A stretch of DNA of 64,000 bases from Bacillota bacterium. Its GTDB lineage: Bacteria; Bacillota; Desulfotomaculia; Desulfotomaculales; Desulforudaceae. The notes under the pieces are model-generated. The model worked only from the letters and a program-made list of their open reading frames with translations. It had not been told where the DNA came from and searched no databases. Below are positions 8,176 to 17,195 of this stretch, in pieces; the first letter of the stretch is position 1, and each line of letters opens with the position of its first letter. The translations under genes and the position numbers were made by a program. The stretch spans positions 1 to 64,000 of the forward strand of contig JBFLXL010000001.1 of NCBI GenBank assembly GCA_040757205.1. The letters run 5' to 3'.

Positions 8176-8691
8176 ATGTTTGGGCTCGACTTAAGCGCCG
8201 TCAGGGACCGGCAAGGCCAACCGGTAACCTTCGGTTTCCGGGAAGAACTGCCGGAACTGGACCGTTTCGAAGGGGCCGGTTCCACCGTGGGACCGGTGGA
8301 TGTTACGGTTACGGTCACGTACCTGGAAGGGATTTTCTGGCTGGAGGGCACCGTGGAGGGCCGGTTCGGGACGGAATGCGCCCGGTGTCTGGAGCCGGTC
8401 CGGTCTCCGTTTGGCATCAAGCTGGTGGAGAAGTATACCCTCGGACGGCGGGATGATGCCGTTGGCATACCGGTTGACGGTGATTTCATCGACTTGACGG
8501 AGAGAATTGTCGAGAGCGTGCTCCTGGCGCTGCCGATGAAGCCGTTGTGCGGCCCCGATTGTCTGGGACTGTGTGCCGAATGCGGTCAGGCGCTCAACAA
8601 GGCCGCCTGCGATTGCCGGCCCGAAGGTGTTGATCCCCGTCTGGCCGGATTGGGCAAGCTTTTCAAAACCGGAATGAAAGGGGTGGAATAA
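8176..8691 (+). CDS. DUF177 / YceD family protein
   Basis: A 171-residue member of the YceD/Ytf family, almost always encoded just upstream of rpmF and linked to 23S rRNA accumulation. Four-cysteine signatures are visible (CARCLEP in the middle and CGPDCLGLCAECG near the C-terminus), suggesting metal binding. The ATG at 8176 is used because the ATG at 8146 overlaps the -10 box and would leave no leader; GGGGGAA precedes 8176. Its stop overlaps the rpmF start. Confidence 0.88.
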   Translation: MFGLDLSAVRDRQGQPVTFGFREELPELDRFEGAGSTVGPVDVTVTVTYLEGIFWLEGTVEGRFGTECARCLEPVRSPFGIKLVEKYTLGRRDDAVGIPVDGDFIDLTERIVESVLLALPMKPLCGPDCLGLCAECGQALNKAACDCRPEGVDPRLAGLGKLFKTGMKGVE

Positions 8692-8870
8692 TGGGAGTTC
8701 CCAAGCGGAAGCATTCCAAGCAGCGCCAGCGCACGCGGCGCGCGGGGTGGAAGACCGAAGCGCCCACCCTGGTGAATTGCCCGCAGTGCCGGGCGCGGAT
8801 GGTTCCGCACCGGGTCTGCCCGGAATGCGGGTACTACAAAGCGAAAAAGGTCGTAAACGTCGATAAATAA
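8691..8870 (+). CDS. rpmF: 50S ribosomal protein L32
   Basis: A 59-residue L32 starting MGVPKRKHSKQRQRTRRA, with the zinc-ribbon cysteines CPQC and CPEC near residues 30-48. The ATG at 8691 overlaps the DUF177 stop (TAATG). The Cys-containing form normally binds zinc; its presence as the only copy here does not show whether a zinc-free paralog exists elsewhere. Confidence 0.96.
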   Translation: MGVPKRKHSKQRQRTRRAGWKTEAPTLVNCPQCRARMVPHRVCPECGYYKAKKVVNVDK

Positions 8871-8900
8871 GCTTTTGGTTCACCAAAAGCTTATTTTTTA
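8865..8900 (+). terminator. Hairpin with T-run after rpmF
   Basis: A perfect 14-bp stem (AATAAGCTTTTGG-type arm at 8865-8878 and its complement from 8883) with a 4-nt loop is followed by TTTTTT to 8899. It overlaps the rpmF stop codon. Because plsX and the fab genes follow 70 nt later in the same direction without an obvious new promoter, it may act as a partial terminator that sets L32 expression above that of the fab genes. Confidence 0.8.
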
Positions 8901-8968
8901 CCGTTGTTGCTTTTAACTGGCAAGTTGGATATACTCTCACTTATAGAATGATCCGGGGGGGCCGGCAG

Positions 8969-9976
8969 TTGCGCATTGCGGTAGACGCCATGGGAGGCGA
9001 TTTCGCTCCCCGGGAGATCATCAGGGGTGCGGAAGCGGCGGCCCGTGAGTGGGGTTTTGAGGTTGTCCTGGTCGGAGACGAAGAGGCCATCGCTAAGCAC
9101 GCCGATTCAGCCTTACGCCTTCCCGTGGTACATGCCCCGCAGGTTGTGCAAATGGACGAGTCCCCCGTGACGGCCGTGAAGCGCAAACCCGATTCCTCAG
9201 TGGTCAAGGCCGTCGAGTTGGTCAAGAACGGCCGGGCCGATGCGGCCGTGTCCGCCGGCCATACCGGTGCCACTTTCGCCGCCAGTTTGCTCCGGTTGGG
9301 GAGAATCCGTGGTGTCGAGCGTCCGGCACTGGTCAGTGTTATCCCGAACGAAAAGGGTCAAACCGTGCTCTTGGACATCGGCGCCAACGTGGACTGCAAA
9401 CCGGAGCACTTGCTGAAGTTCGGCATAATGGGCAGCCTGTATGCCGGGAAGGTGCTGGGCGTTTCCAATCCCCGGGTGGGTCTTTTGAGTATCGGTGAGG
9501 AATCTTCCAAGGGAAACGAGCAAACCCTGACGGTGTTCCCGCTGTTTAAGCGGGCCCCGTTTGATTTTGTGGGCAACGTGGAGGGTGGGGACCTGTTCAG
9601 CAGCCGCGTGGATGTGGTGGTCTGCGACGGGTTTGTCGGCAACATTGCGTTGAAAACAGGAGAAGGCGTGGTTCGGACGTTGGAAAAGGCGGTAAAGCAG
9701 GAAGCGGCCACCAATTGGGTTTCAAAAGTCTGTGCGTTGCCCACCGTCTATATGCTCCGGAACGTGCGCAAGCGCTTCGACTACACCGAGTACGGCGGTG
9801 CCCCGTTGCTGGGGGTCAACGGGGTGGTGGTGGTGAGTCATGGCCGGTCTAACGCCAAGGCCGTAAAGAACGCCATCCGTGTGGCCGGTGAAGCGGTGCG
9901 GACAAACCTGGTCGGGACCATCGCCGGCGGCATCGCCAAGGTACGGGAGAATGGAGCCGGGACCGCTGATGGCTGA
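8969..9976 (+). CDS. plsX: Phosphate acyltransferase PlsX
   Basis: Converts acyl-ACP to acyl-phosphate, the acyl donor for PlsY in phosphatidic acid synthesis; a peripheral membrane enzyme. The canonical N-terminus RIAVDAMGGDFAPREI and blocks AAVSAGHTGATFAASL, LLDIGANVDCKPEHL, VVCDGFVGNIALKTGEG and YTEYGGAPLLGVNG are present. I place the start at TTG 8969, 8 nt after a G-rich ribosome site; the in-frame ATG at 8948 lacks one. No fapR gene, the usual neighbour and repressor in Bacilli, lies upstream. The 3' end overlaps fabH. Confidence 0.95.
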   Translation: MRIAVDAMGGDFAPREIIRGAEAAAREWGFEVVLVGDEEAIAKHADSALRLPVVHAPQVVQMDESPVTAVKRKPDSSVVKAVELVKNGRADAAVSAGHTGATFAASLLRLGRIRGVERPALVSVIPNEKGQTVLLDIGANVDCKPEHLLKFGIMGSLYAGKVLGVSNPRVGLLSIGEESSKGNEQTLTVFPLFKRAPFDFVGNVEGGDLFSSRVDVVVCDGFVGNIALKTGEGVVRTLEKAVKQEAATNWVSKVCALPTVYMLRNVRKRFDYTEYGGAPLLGVNGVVVVSHGRSNAKAVKNAIRVAGEAVRTNLVGTIAGGIAKVRENGAGTADG

Positions 9977-10979
9977 GCGGATTTCGGCCGGAATCGTCGG
10001 CATTGGGACCTGTGTGCCGGAGAAGGTCCTTACCAATCAGGACCTGGAAGCGCTGGTGGACACTTCCGACCAGTGGATCCGCGACCGCACCGGGATCCGG
10101 GAGCGCCGGATCGTTGATCCGGGCCAGTCTACATCGGACCTAGCCGTTGTCGCCGCCCGCCGGGCCCTGGCCGACGGCGGCATCGGACCCGGGGAGCTGG
10201 ACTTGATTGTTGTGGCCACGGCCACTCCGGACATGACTTTTCCGTCCACGGCCAGCCTGGTGCAGGAACAACTGGGTTGCGGGCCGGTGGCGGCTTTTGA
10301 TCTCTCCGCCGGATGCACCGGTTTCATGTACGGCTTGGTGGTCGGCGCGCAGTTTATCGCCGCCGGTACCTACCGGACGGTGCTGGTGATCGGTGCGGAG
10401 ACTATTTCCAGGATTCTGAACTGGGAAGACCGGACCACTTGTGTGCTTTTCGGGGACGGAGCCGGGGCGGTGGTGCTGCGACCAGTTCCACCCGGACGGG
10501 GTATGCTGGCGGCCAATCTGGGGTCGGACGGGTCCGGAGGTGACCTGTTGAAATTGCCGGCGGGGGGTTCCAGACTGCCGGCCTCAGCGCTCACCGTGGA
10601 ACAGAAGCTGCACTACGTGCACATGAACGGGCGTGAAGTGTTCCGGTTTGCCGTCCGCATTATGGGTGAGGCAGCCGCCGCGGTGATCCGGGAGGCCGGT
10701 CTCAGGCAGGACCAGATCGATCTGTTTATTCCCCACCAGGCGAATATTCGGATTATTGAGGCGGCGGCCAAGCGGCTGGACCTACCCATGGACCGGGTCG
10801 TGGTCAACGTGGACCGCTACGGCAACACTTCCTCCGCGTCCATTCCGTTGGCCCTGGAAGAGGCGGTGCTTTCCGGCCGGCTGGCGGACGGTGACCGGGT
10901 GGTGATGGTCGGCTTCGGCGCCGGACTGACCTGGGCCGCGGTCGTCATGGATTGGGTCGGCACCGGCGGACCGGGTTAG
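9969..10979 (+). CDS. fabH: Beta-ketoacyl-ACP synthase III
   Basis: Starts fatty acid synthesis by condensing an acyl-CoA primer with malonyl-ACP. The Cys-His-Asn triad is intact: Cys116 in DLSAGCTGF, His in IPHQANIRI and Asn in YGNTSSASIP. Length 336 residues is usual. The ATG at 9969 overlaps the plsX end and fits the family N-terminus (GIVGIGTCVPEKVLTNQDLE); the longer open frame from 9879 is not supported. Confidence 0.96.
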   Translation: MAERISAGIVGIGTCVPEKVLTNQDLEALVDTSDQWIRDRTGIRERRIVDPGQSTSDLAVVAARRALADGGIGPGELDLIVVATATPDMTFPSTASLVQEQLGCGPVAAFDLSAGCTGFMYGLVVGAQFIAAGTYRTVLVIGAETISRILNWEDRTTCVLFGDGAGAVVLRPVPPGRGMLAANLGSDGSGGDLLKLPAGGSRLPASALTVEQKLHYVHMNGREVFRFAVRIMGEAAAAVIREAGLRQDQIDLFIPHQANIRIIEAAAKRLDLPMDRVVVNVDRYGNTSSASIPLALEEAVLSGRLADGDRVVMVGFGAGLTWAAVVMDWVGTGGPG

Positions 10980-11010
10980 AGAAACCGTTTGTTTGAGGAG
11001 GTTCCAAAGA

Positions 11011-11961
11011 GTGCTTAAGACCGAGATTTGTGAATTGCTGGGTATCGAGTACCCGATTCTGCAGGGCGGGATGGCCTGGGTTTCGGAGGCCAAGCTGGCG
11101 GCGGCTGTTTCCGAAGGCGGCGGCCTGGGGATTATCGGCACCGGTCAGGCACCGCCGGACTGGGTCCAAACGCAGATACGCGCCGCAAAATCGCTTACAG
11201 ACAAGCCGTTCGGCGTAAACGTCATGCTGCTCTCGCCGTTTGCGGACGAGGTTATGCGGGTGGTTTTCGAGGAACGCGTGGCCGTGGTCACCACCGGAGC
11301 CGGCAACCCGGGCAAGTACATCAATGCGCTGCGGGAGGTGGGCTGCCGGGTGATACCGGTCGTACCTTCGGTCGCCTTGGCCCGGCGTCTGGAGCAGACC
11401 GGAGTGGACGCCCTGATCGCGGAGGGCATGGAGTCCGGCGGCCACATCGGGGAATTGACGACCATGGTGCTGGTACCCCAGATTGTGGATGCCGTCAGCC
11501 TCCCGGTGATCGCCGCCGGAGGCATCGGTGACGGCCGGGGGGTAGCGGCGGCGTTCGCGCTGGGTGCGAAGGGGGTACAGTTGGGTACTCGCTTCATCTG
11601 CGCCGAGGAGTGCACGGTACATCCGTTGGTGAAGGAGAAGGTCCTCAAAGCCAAGGACCGGGACACCGTAGTCAGCGGGCGGAGCACCGGTCATCCGGTA
11701 AGGTGCCTTAAGAATAAGCTGACGCGGCAGTTCGAGGAATTGGAGGCCAGGCAGGCCTCCCCGGAAGAGCTGGAGAAGTTGGGAGTGGGCAAACTGCGGG
11801 CGGCCATGGTGGAAGGGGATGTGGAATACGGTTCGGTGATGGCGGGCCAGATTGCGGCCCTGGTCAACGAAATCAAGCCGGCCGCGGAAATCATCCGGCA
11901 ACTGGTGTCGGAGACGGAACAGGTCGTGGAACGGTTGGCCCGAGCGGGAGAAACCAAATGA
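11011..11961 (+). CDS. fabK: Enoyl-ACP reductase II (FabK, FMN-dependent)
   Basis: Reduces the trans-2 double bond of enoyl-ACP with NAD(P)H and FMN, the last step of each elongation cycle. It belongs to the nitronate monooxygenase-like TIM-barrel family: YPILQGGMAWVSEAKLAAAVSEGG at the N-terminus, SGGHIGE and IAAGGIGDGRGVAAAFALGAKGVQLGTRF for FMN phosphate binding. The GTG at 11011 has GAGGAGG 9 nt upstream. FabK is the only enoyl reductase in the cluster, which would make it the triclosan-insensitive type. Confidence 0.92.
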   Translation: MLKTEICELLGIEYPILQGGMAWVSEAKLAAAVSEGGGLGIIGTGQAPPDWVQTQIRAAKSLTDKPFGVNVMLLSPFADEVMRVVFEERVAVVTTGAGNPGKYINALREVGCRVIPVVPSVALARRLEQTGVDALIAEGMESGGHIGELTTMVLVPQIVDAVSLPVIAAGGIGDGRGVAAAFALGAKGVQLGTRFICAEECTVHPLVKEKVLKAKDRDTVVSGRSTGHPVRCLKNKLTRQFEELEARQASPEELEKLGVGKLRAAMVEGDVEYGSVMAGQIAALVNEIKPAAEIIRQLVSETEQVVERLARAGETK

Positions 11962-12899
11962 AAACGGCCTTTTTGTTTCCCGGCCAGGGTTCCCAGTACG
12001 TGGGCATGGGTGAAGAGTTGCACCGCAACTACCCGGTGGTGAGGCGGGTCTTCACCCGTGCCGATGAAATCCTCGGCTTTTCCCTGACCCGGCTTTGTTT
12101 TGAAGGGCCCCGGGAGGAACTCCAGAAAACGGCCAACACTCAGCCGGCGGTGTTTGCGGTCAGTATTGCCTGTTTCGAAGTGCTCCGCGAAAAAGGAATC
12201 ACACCGGACGTAGTCGCCGGACACAGCCTGGGTGAGTATACCGCCCTGGCCGTGGCCGGCGCCTTTTTGTTCGAGGATGGTTTGCGCCTGGTGCGCCGGC
12301 GGGGACAGCTCATGCAGGAAGCCGTTCCCCTTGGGACCGGCGGTATGGTGGCCGTCCTGGGACTGGAGCGGGAAGCCCTCAAGGAAATCGTGGCCGAGGC
12401 CGGGCGGGCGGGCGTGATCAGCCCGGCCAATTTCAACTGCCCCGGACAGGTGGTGCTGGCGGGAGAAATGCCTGCTCTGGAGCGGGCCGTGGACCTGGCG
12501 AAACAGGCCGGAGCAAAGAAGTGCGTGCCGCTTTCGGTCAGCGGGCCGTTTCACTCCTCCCTGATGCGCAGCGCCGGGGAACGTCTGGCTCAAGCGCTTG
12601 ACGGCATCGAGATCAGAGATCCCCAAACGCCGGTGGTGGCCAACGTTGACGGCCGGTTCCTGACGGCGGCGGCGGACGTAAGGGCGGCACTGGTCCGGCA
12701 GATTTACAGTCCGGTCCGCTGGGAGGAAGGGATACAGGCGCTTATTGGGGCTGGAGTGCGCACTTTTGTGGAAGTAGGCCCCGGCAAAGTACTGTCCGGG
12801 CTGGTCAAAAAGATCGCCTCCCGGGAGGCCGTCATCCTGAACGTGGAGGACGGAGATTCCCTGCAAAAAGTCCTTGCTCGCCTGGAGGAGGTTGGCTAG
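11958..12899 (+). CDS. fabD: Malonyl-CoA:ACP transacylase
   Basis: Transfers malonyl from CoA to ACP. The N-terminal FPGQGSQYVGMG, the nucleophile elbow GHSLGEY (Ser90) and the catalytic His in SGPFHSSLM are present; 313 residues is normal. The start codon overlaps the fabK stop (ATGA). Confidence 0.96.
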   Translation: MKTAFLFPGQGSQYVGMGEELHRNYPVVRRVFTRADEILGFSLTRLCFEGPREELQKTANTQPAVFAVSIACFEVLREKGITPDVVAGHSLGEYTALAVAGAFLFEDGLRLVRRRGQLMQEAVPLGTGGMVAVLGLEREALKEIVAEAGRAGVISPANFNCPGQVVLAGEMPALERAVDLAKQAGAKKCVPLSVSGPFHSSLMRSAGERLAQALDGIEIRDPQTPVVANVDGRFLTAAADVRAALVRQIYSPVRWEEGIQALIGAGVRTFVEVGPGKVLSGLVKKIASREAVILNVEDGDSLQKVLARLEEVG

Positions 12900-12900
12900 A

Positions 12901-13644
12901 ATGAGACTTGACGGAAGAACGGCCTTGGTGACCGGGGCCTCGCGTGGTATCGGGCGGGCCGTGGCTTTGGCTCTGGCCGCCGCCGGGGCCGACTTGGTCC
13001 TGAACTACGCCAGCAACACCACGGCGGCCGAGCAGGTGGCGGCCGAAGCCGAACGTTCAGGCTCCAGAGTGCTGTTGTTCCGGGCTGATATCTCCCGGCC
13101 GCAGGAAGCGGCAGAGTTGGTCCAGGCCGGACTTAACGGATTCGGAGGTCTGGACATCCTGGTGAATAACGCCGGGATTACCCGGGATAACCTGCTACTG
13201 CGGATGACTGATCAAGATTGGGACGAGGTATTGAACGTAAATCTGAAAGGGGCTTTCAACACCACCCGGGCGGCACTCCGGCCCATGATCAAAGCCCGCC
13301 GGGGCCGGATCATCAATATTTCGTCCGTGATCGGACTGCGGGGTAACGCTGGTCAGGCGAACTATGCCGCTGCAAAGGCGGGCCTGATCGGATTCACCAA
13401 GTCGGTGGCCAGGGAAGTCGGTTCGCGCCACATCACGGTGAATGCGATTGCGCCGGGCTTCATCCAGACCGAAATGACCCAGGGACTGTCCCCGGCGGTG
13501 CGTGAGCGCATGGTTTCCGAGATTCCGCTGGGGCGTTTAGGCACCCCTGAGGACGTGGCGGCGTTGGTCGTCTTTTTGGCCGGTGATGCGGCGGGATATA
13601 TCACCGGGCAGGTGATCGCCGTCGACGGCGGTATGGCCTTATAG
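12901..13644 (+). CDS. fabG: 3-oxoacyl-ACP reductase FabG
   Basis: NADPH-dependent short-chain dehydrogenase that reduces beta-ketoacyl-ACP. Shows the cofactor loop TGASRGIG, the NNAG motif, catalytic Ser (NISSVIG) and YxxxK (YAAAK), and ends VDGGMAL. The ATG at 12901 follows GGAGGAGG; the longer frame from 12874 would run through fabD. Length 247 residues. Confidence 0.96.
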   Translation: MRLDGRTALVTGASRGIGRAVALALAAAGADLVLNYASNTTAAEQVAAEAERSGSRVLLFRADISRPQEAAELVQAGLNGFGGLDILVNNAGITRDNLLLRMTDQDWDEVLNVNLKGAFNTTRAALRPMIKARRGRIINISSVIGLRGNAGQANYAAAKAGLIGFTKSVAREVGSRHITVNAIAPGFIQTEMTQGLSPAVRERMVSEIPLGRLGTPEDVAALVVFLAGDAAGYITGQVIAVDGGMAL

Positions 13645-13715
13645 GAGCGTGCGAGCTTGGATGGCGCGCCGGAATAAATCAAAGGCACAAGCGCTGGAAA
13701 GGGGGTGACAGGCGA

Positions 13716-13949
13716 ATGTCTGAAAAGTTTCAAAAAATACAATCACTGATTGTGGAACAACTGGGGGTGGACGAAGAAGAGGTTACTATAGAGGCCTCAT
13801 TTGTAGATGATCTTGGCGCTGATTCCCTGGACCTGGTGGAACTGGTGATGGCCTTTGAGGAGGCTTTTGAGATACGCATTCCCGATGAGGATGCCGAAAA
13901 GATCCGTACCGTCGGCGACGCCGTAACCTACATTGACGAACGGAGTTAG
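13716..13949 (+). CDS. acpP: Acyl carrier protein
   Basis: A 77-residue acidic carrier protein with the phosphopantetheine attachment site DSLDLVEL (Ser37). Ribosome site GGGGGTGA lies upstream of the ATG. It sits between fabG and fabF, the usual Firmicutes position. Confidence 0.97.
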   Translation: MSEKFQKIQSLIVEQLGVDEEEVTIEASFVDDLGADSLDLVELVMAFEEAFEIRIPDEDAEKIRTVGDAVTYIDERS

Positions 13950-13982
13950 CGTTCCCGGCCCCGCCTGGGGGAGGTGCTTTTA

Positions 13983-15236
13983 TTGCGGCCGCGAGTGGTA
14001 ATTACCGGTATGGGGGTGATCACGCCCCTGGGCACCGGTCTGGAGCCGTTCTGGTCCGCCCTGGTCGCGGGGCGTTCCGGAATCAGAAGCATCCAGTCGT
14101 TTGACGCCGGCGCTTTCAGAACACGGATCGCCGGTGAAGTGCCCGATTTCGAACCGACGGACTACATCGAGAAGAAAGAAGCCCGGCGTATGGACCGTTA
14201 CGCGCAGTTTGCGGTGGCCGGCGCGGGGATGGCCATTAAAGACGCCGGTCTTGAACTGGAAGGCTTGCGCCGGGAGCGGGTGGGAGTGGTCATTGGTTCC
14301 GGAATCGGCGGCATGCACACCTTCGAGGAACAGGCCCGGGTTCTGTTCGAACGTGGGCCCGACCGCGTGAGCCCCTTTTTTGTCCCGATGATGATCGGGA
14401 ATATGGCGGCCGGCCAGATCGGGTTGACCTACAGGCTGTGCGGGCCCAACGTGACCGTGGTTACCGCCTGCGCGTCCGGCAACCACGCGATCGGGGACGC
14501 CTTCAAGGTAATCCAGCGCCAAGATGCCGACATCATCATCTCCGGCGGCACGGAGGCCTCGATCACCCCGCTGGGCTTGGCCGGTTTTTGCGCGATGAAG
14601 GCGACGTCGGCGCGTAACGACGCCCCCGAGCAGGCCTCGCGGCCCTTTGACGCCGAGCGGGACGGGTTCGTTATGTCCGAGGGCTGCGGCATTCTGGTAC
14701 TGGAAAGTCTGGAACACGCCCGGCAACGAGGGGCTCCGCGGATTTACGCCGAGGTCGTCGGGTACGGCACCAGTTGCGACGCCTACCACATCACCGCCCC
14801 CGATCCGGAAGGATTGGGCGCGGCACGTTCGATGCAGGCCGCTCTGCGCGACGCGGCCGTCGAACCGGACGGGGTGGACTACATCAACGCCCACGGTACT
14901 TCAACGTCCTTGAATGACCGGGTGGAGACCATCGCCATCAAGAGCGTTTTCGGCCCCGCTGCCTCCAGACTGGCGGTCAGTTCAACCAAGTCCATGACCG
15001 GACACCTTCTGGGCGCCGCGGGAGGCCTGGAGGCGGTGATCTGCGCCCTGGTGCTCCAGCGGCAGGTAATCCCCCCGACAATCAACTATGAATATCCGGA
15101 CCCGGAATGCGACCTGGACTACGTGCCGAACTCGGCCCGGGAGGCCCGGGTGCGGGTTTGCCTGTCCAACGCCTTCGGCTTTGGCGGTCACAACGCCACC
15201 CTGGCTTTTCGAAGGTACGAGGACGGTGACCGGTAG
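13983..15236 (+). CDS. fabF: Beta-ketoacyl-ACP synthase II
   Basis: Elongating condensing enzyme. The Cys-His-His active site is intact: Cys in VTACASGNHAIG, His in INAHGTSTSLND and His in KSMTGHLLGAAGG. I use TTG at 13983, 8 nt after GGGGAGG; the GTG at 13974 overlaps that ribosome site. It serves as a reference for the divergent paralog at 39713-40945. Its stop overlaps the rnc start. Confidence 0.95.
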   Translation: MRPRVVITGMGVITPLGTGLEPFWSALVAGRSGIRSIQSFDAGAFRTRIAGEVPDFEPTDYIEKKEARRMDRYAQFAVAGAGMAIKDAGLELEGLRRERVGVVIGSGIGGMHTFEEQARVLFERGPDRVSPFFVPMMIGNMAAGQIGLTYRLCGPNVTVVTACASGNHAIGDAFKVIQRQDADIIISGGTEASITPLGLAGFCAMKATSARNDAPEQASRPFDAERDGFVMSEGCGILVLESLEHARQRGAPRIYAEVVGYGTSCDAYHITAPDPEGLGAARSMQAALRDAAVEPDGVDYINAHGTSTSLNDRVETIAIKSVFGPAASRLAVSSTKSMTGHLLGAAGGLEAVICALVLQRQVIPPTINYEYPDPECDLDYVPNSAREARVRVCLSNAFGFGGHNATLAFRRYEDGDR

Positions 15237-15943
15237 TGGTGCCGTTCACAGACCTGGTGGAATTCCAGGAGGGAATCGGGCTCTTCTGGCGGGATCCGGG
15301 TCTTTTGCTTGAAGCGCTGACGCACAGCTCATACAGCTACGAGCACCCGGGTCACCGGCACAACCAGCGGTTGGAATTTCTCGGCGACGCGGTGCTGGAA
15401 ATCGCGGTCAGTGATCATCTGTACCGGCGGTTGCCCGACGCTCCCGAGGGCGACCTTACCAAAATCCGGGCCGCCGTGGTGTGCGAACCGGCATTGGCCC
15501 ATGTGGCCCGGGAGATGAACTTGGGCATGTACCTGCGCATGGGCCGAGGGGAAGAACTGTCAGGCGGCAGAGAGCGCCCCTCGGTACTCGCCGACGCGCT
15601 GGAGGCGTTGCTGGGTGCGCTGTATCTCGACCAGGGCCTGGAGACCGCCCGGTGGTTTGCGCTGCAACGTCTGGAACCCATAATCCGCGCCACGCTGGCC
15701 GGCAAGGGGGAGGCCGACTACAAGACCAGGCTGCAGGAGCTTTTGCAGAAAAGGTCGGCCGAGCCGTTGCGCTACGTGATCATTAAGGAAGAGGGCCCGG
15801 ACCACGATAAGTTGTTCACCGCCGGTGTGATGTACCGGGGCAAGGTCCTGGGCCGCGGTACCGGACGGACGAAGAAAGAGGCCGAACAGCACGCGGCCAG
15901 GGAGGCGCTGGTCAGTTTTGAGCGCTCAGAACAGCATCACTAG
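15236..15943 (+). CDS. rnc: Ribonuclease III
   Basis: Double-strand-specific endonuclease for rRNA and mRNA processing. The signature NQRLEFLGDAVLEIAVSDHLY supplies the metal-binding acidic residues; a double-stranded RNA-binding domain occupies about residues 160-232. GTG start overlaps the fabF stop. The fabF-rnc-ftsY order is common in Firmicutes. Confidence 0.95.
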   Translation: MVPFTDLVEFQEGIGLFWRDPGLLLEALTHSSYSYEHPGHRHNQRLEFLGDAVLEIAVSDHLYRRLPDAPEGDLTKIRAAVVCEPALAHVAREMNLGMYLRMGRGEELSGGRERPSVLADALEALLGALYLDQGLETARWFALQRLEPIIRATLAGKGEADYKTRLQELLQKRSAEPLRYVIIKEEGPDHDKLFTAGVMYRGKVLGRGTGRTKKEAEQHAAREALVSFERSEQHH

Positions 15944-15952
15944 GAGGTTCTT

Positions 15953-16867
15953 ATGGGCTTATTCAGCCGCCTGAAACAGAGCCTGACCAAGACCCGGGAG
16001 GTACTGGCCGAGAAGGTGGAGGGCCTGGTGTACGGGAGGACGACCGTAGACGAGTCCCTCTACGAGGAACTGGAAGAGGTGTTGATTCAAGCCGACGTCG
16101 GCGTGGAGACGTCCCTGGGACTTGTGGCCCGGGTACGCGAGCGGATGAAGGCGCAAAGACTCGATGACCCAACCAAGCTCAAACCGATTCTCAAGGACGA
16201 ATTGCGGCAGATCTTTGCGGGCGGGGATGACACCGCAAACTTAAGTCTGGACGGGAAACCGGCGGTGGTTCTGGTGGTGGGAGTCAACGGCACGGGGAAG
16301 ACGACCTCGATCGGCAAGCTGGCCTACCTGTTCCGCCAAGAGGGAAAGAAAGTGCTGCTGGCGGCGGCCGACACTTTCAGAGCGGCGGCGATTGACCAAC
16401 TGGAAATCTGGTCGAAAAGAGCCGGGGCGGAATTGATCCGGCACGGTGAGGGGGCCGATCCGGCGGCCGTGGTTTACGACGCCATCCAGGCCGCCCGGGC
16501 GCGGGAGGCCGACGTGTTGATCATCGACACGGCCGGCCGGCTGCACACCAGGGTTAACCTGATGGAAGAGCTGAAGAAAGTATTCCGGGTGGTGGCCCGG
16601 GAACTGCCGGGTGCGCCTCACGAAGTCTTGCTGGTTTTGGATGCGACCACCGGGCACAACGCGGTCAGCCAGGCCAAAATGTTCGGCGAGGCCGTCGGCG
16701 TGACCGGGATCGTGCTGACCAAACTGGACGGTACCGCCAAAGGCGGGATCGTAGTGGCGATCCGGAACTCGCAGCAGATACCGGTCAAGCTGGTGGGCAC
16801 CGGCGAGAAAATCGAAGACCTATCGTATTTCAATGCCGGCGAGTTCGTGGACGGGCTGCTGGGGTAG
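15953..16867 (+). CDS. ftsY: Signal recognition particle receptor FtsY
   Basis: SRP-family GTPase at the membrane that docks SRP-ribosome complexes with the translocon. A short N-terminal segment leads into the NG domain; G1 is [11 protein letters not shown]3 is DTAGRLHT and G4 is [10 protein letters not shown]. The 304 residues lack the long acidic A domain of enterobacteria, as is usual in Firmicutes. AGGAGG precedes the ATG. It is the last gene of the operon. Confidence 0.96.
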   Translation: MGLFSRLKQSLTKTREVLAEKVEGLVYGRTTVDESLYEELEEVLIQADVGVETSLGLVARVRERMKAQRLDDPTKLKPILKDELRQIFAGGDDTANLSLDGKPAVVLVVGVNGTGKTTSIGKLAYLFRQEGKKVLLAAADTFRAAAIDQLEIWSKRAGAELIRHGEGADPAAVVYDAIQAARAREADVLIIDTAGRLHTRVNLMEELKKVFRVVARELPGAPHEVLLVLDATTGHNAVSQAKMFGEAVGVTGIVLTKLDGTAKGGIVVAIRNSQQIPVKLVGTGEKIEDLSYFNAGEFVDGLLG

Positions 16868-17195
16868 GACGGGAAAGGGAGCCAGAATTCAGAATTCAGA
16901 ATCCAGAATTCAGGAGCCAGAATGCAGAACGAGAGGAATAGGCTTGCCGAACGTTTCGCCTGGTCCACGGAAGGGCAGGGGTCGGAAGCTGGGAGCTCGC
17001 AGTTGCACTGAAATGGTCCGGGTGAGCCTCAGAGTGAACGCTGATTCCGGTTTATGTCCCATATTCTGAATTCTGGATTCTGAATTCTGTTTTATGGGGG
17101 GCAGCGGCGGCCCCTTCTTTTATGCAGGCCGTAAACTTCGGCGTATAGGCGGGTTTGGGTCGTCAGAAGCTAAAACCATGCATGGGGGAATTGAA
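16868..17195. other. Intergenic region with a long inverted repeat
   Basis: 328 bp between ftsY and the nucleoside phosphorylase. Apart from the 24-bp inverted repeat pair annotated separately and reiterated CAGAATTC-type units around the left arm, I see no protein, RNA or clear promoter. The segment looks like a small insertion. Confidence 0.55.
16890..17089. repeat. Perfect 24-bp inverted repeat pair flanking 152 bp
   Basis: The left arm at 16890-16913 and the right arm at 17066-17089 are exact reverse complements over 24 bp and are themselves built from CAGAATTC / GAATTCTG units. The 152 bp between them has no gene. The arrangement resembles a small non-autonomous element or a dispersed intergenic repeat. 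Confidence 0.7.

Noticed and set aside
16884-17089. Possible CRISPR array in the CAGAATTC-rich stretch
   Set aside because: Repeats are short, irregularly spaced and arranged as an inverted pair; there are no unique spacers of constant size and no cas genes.
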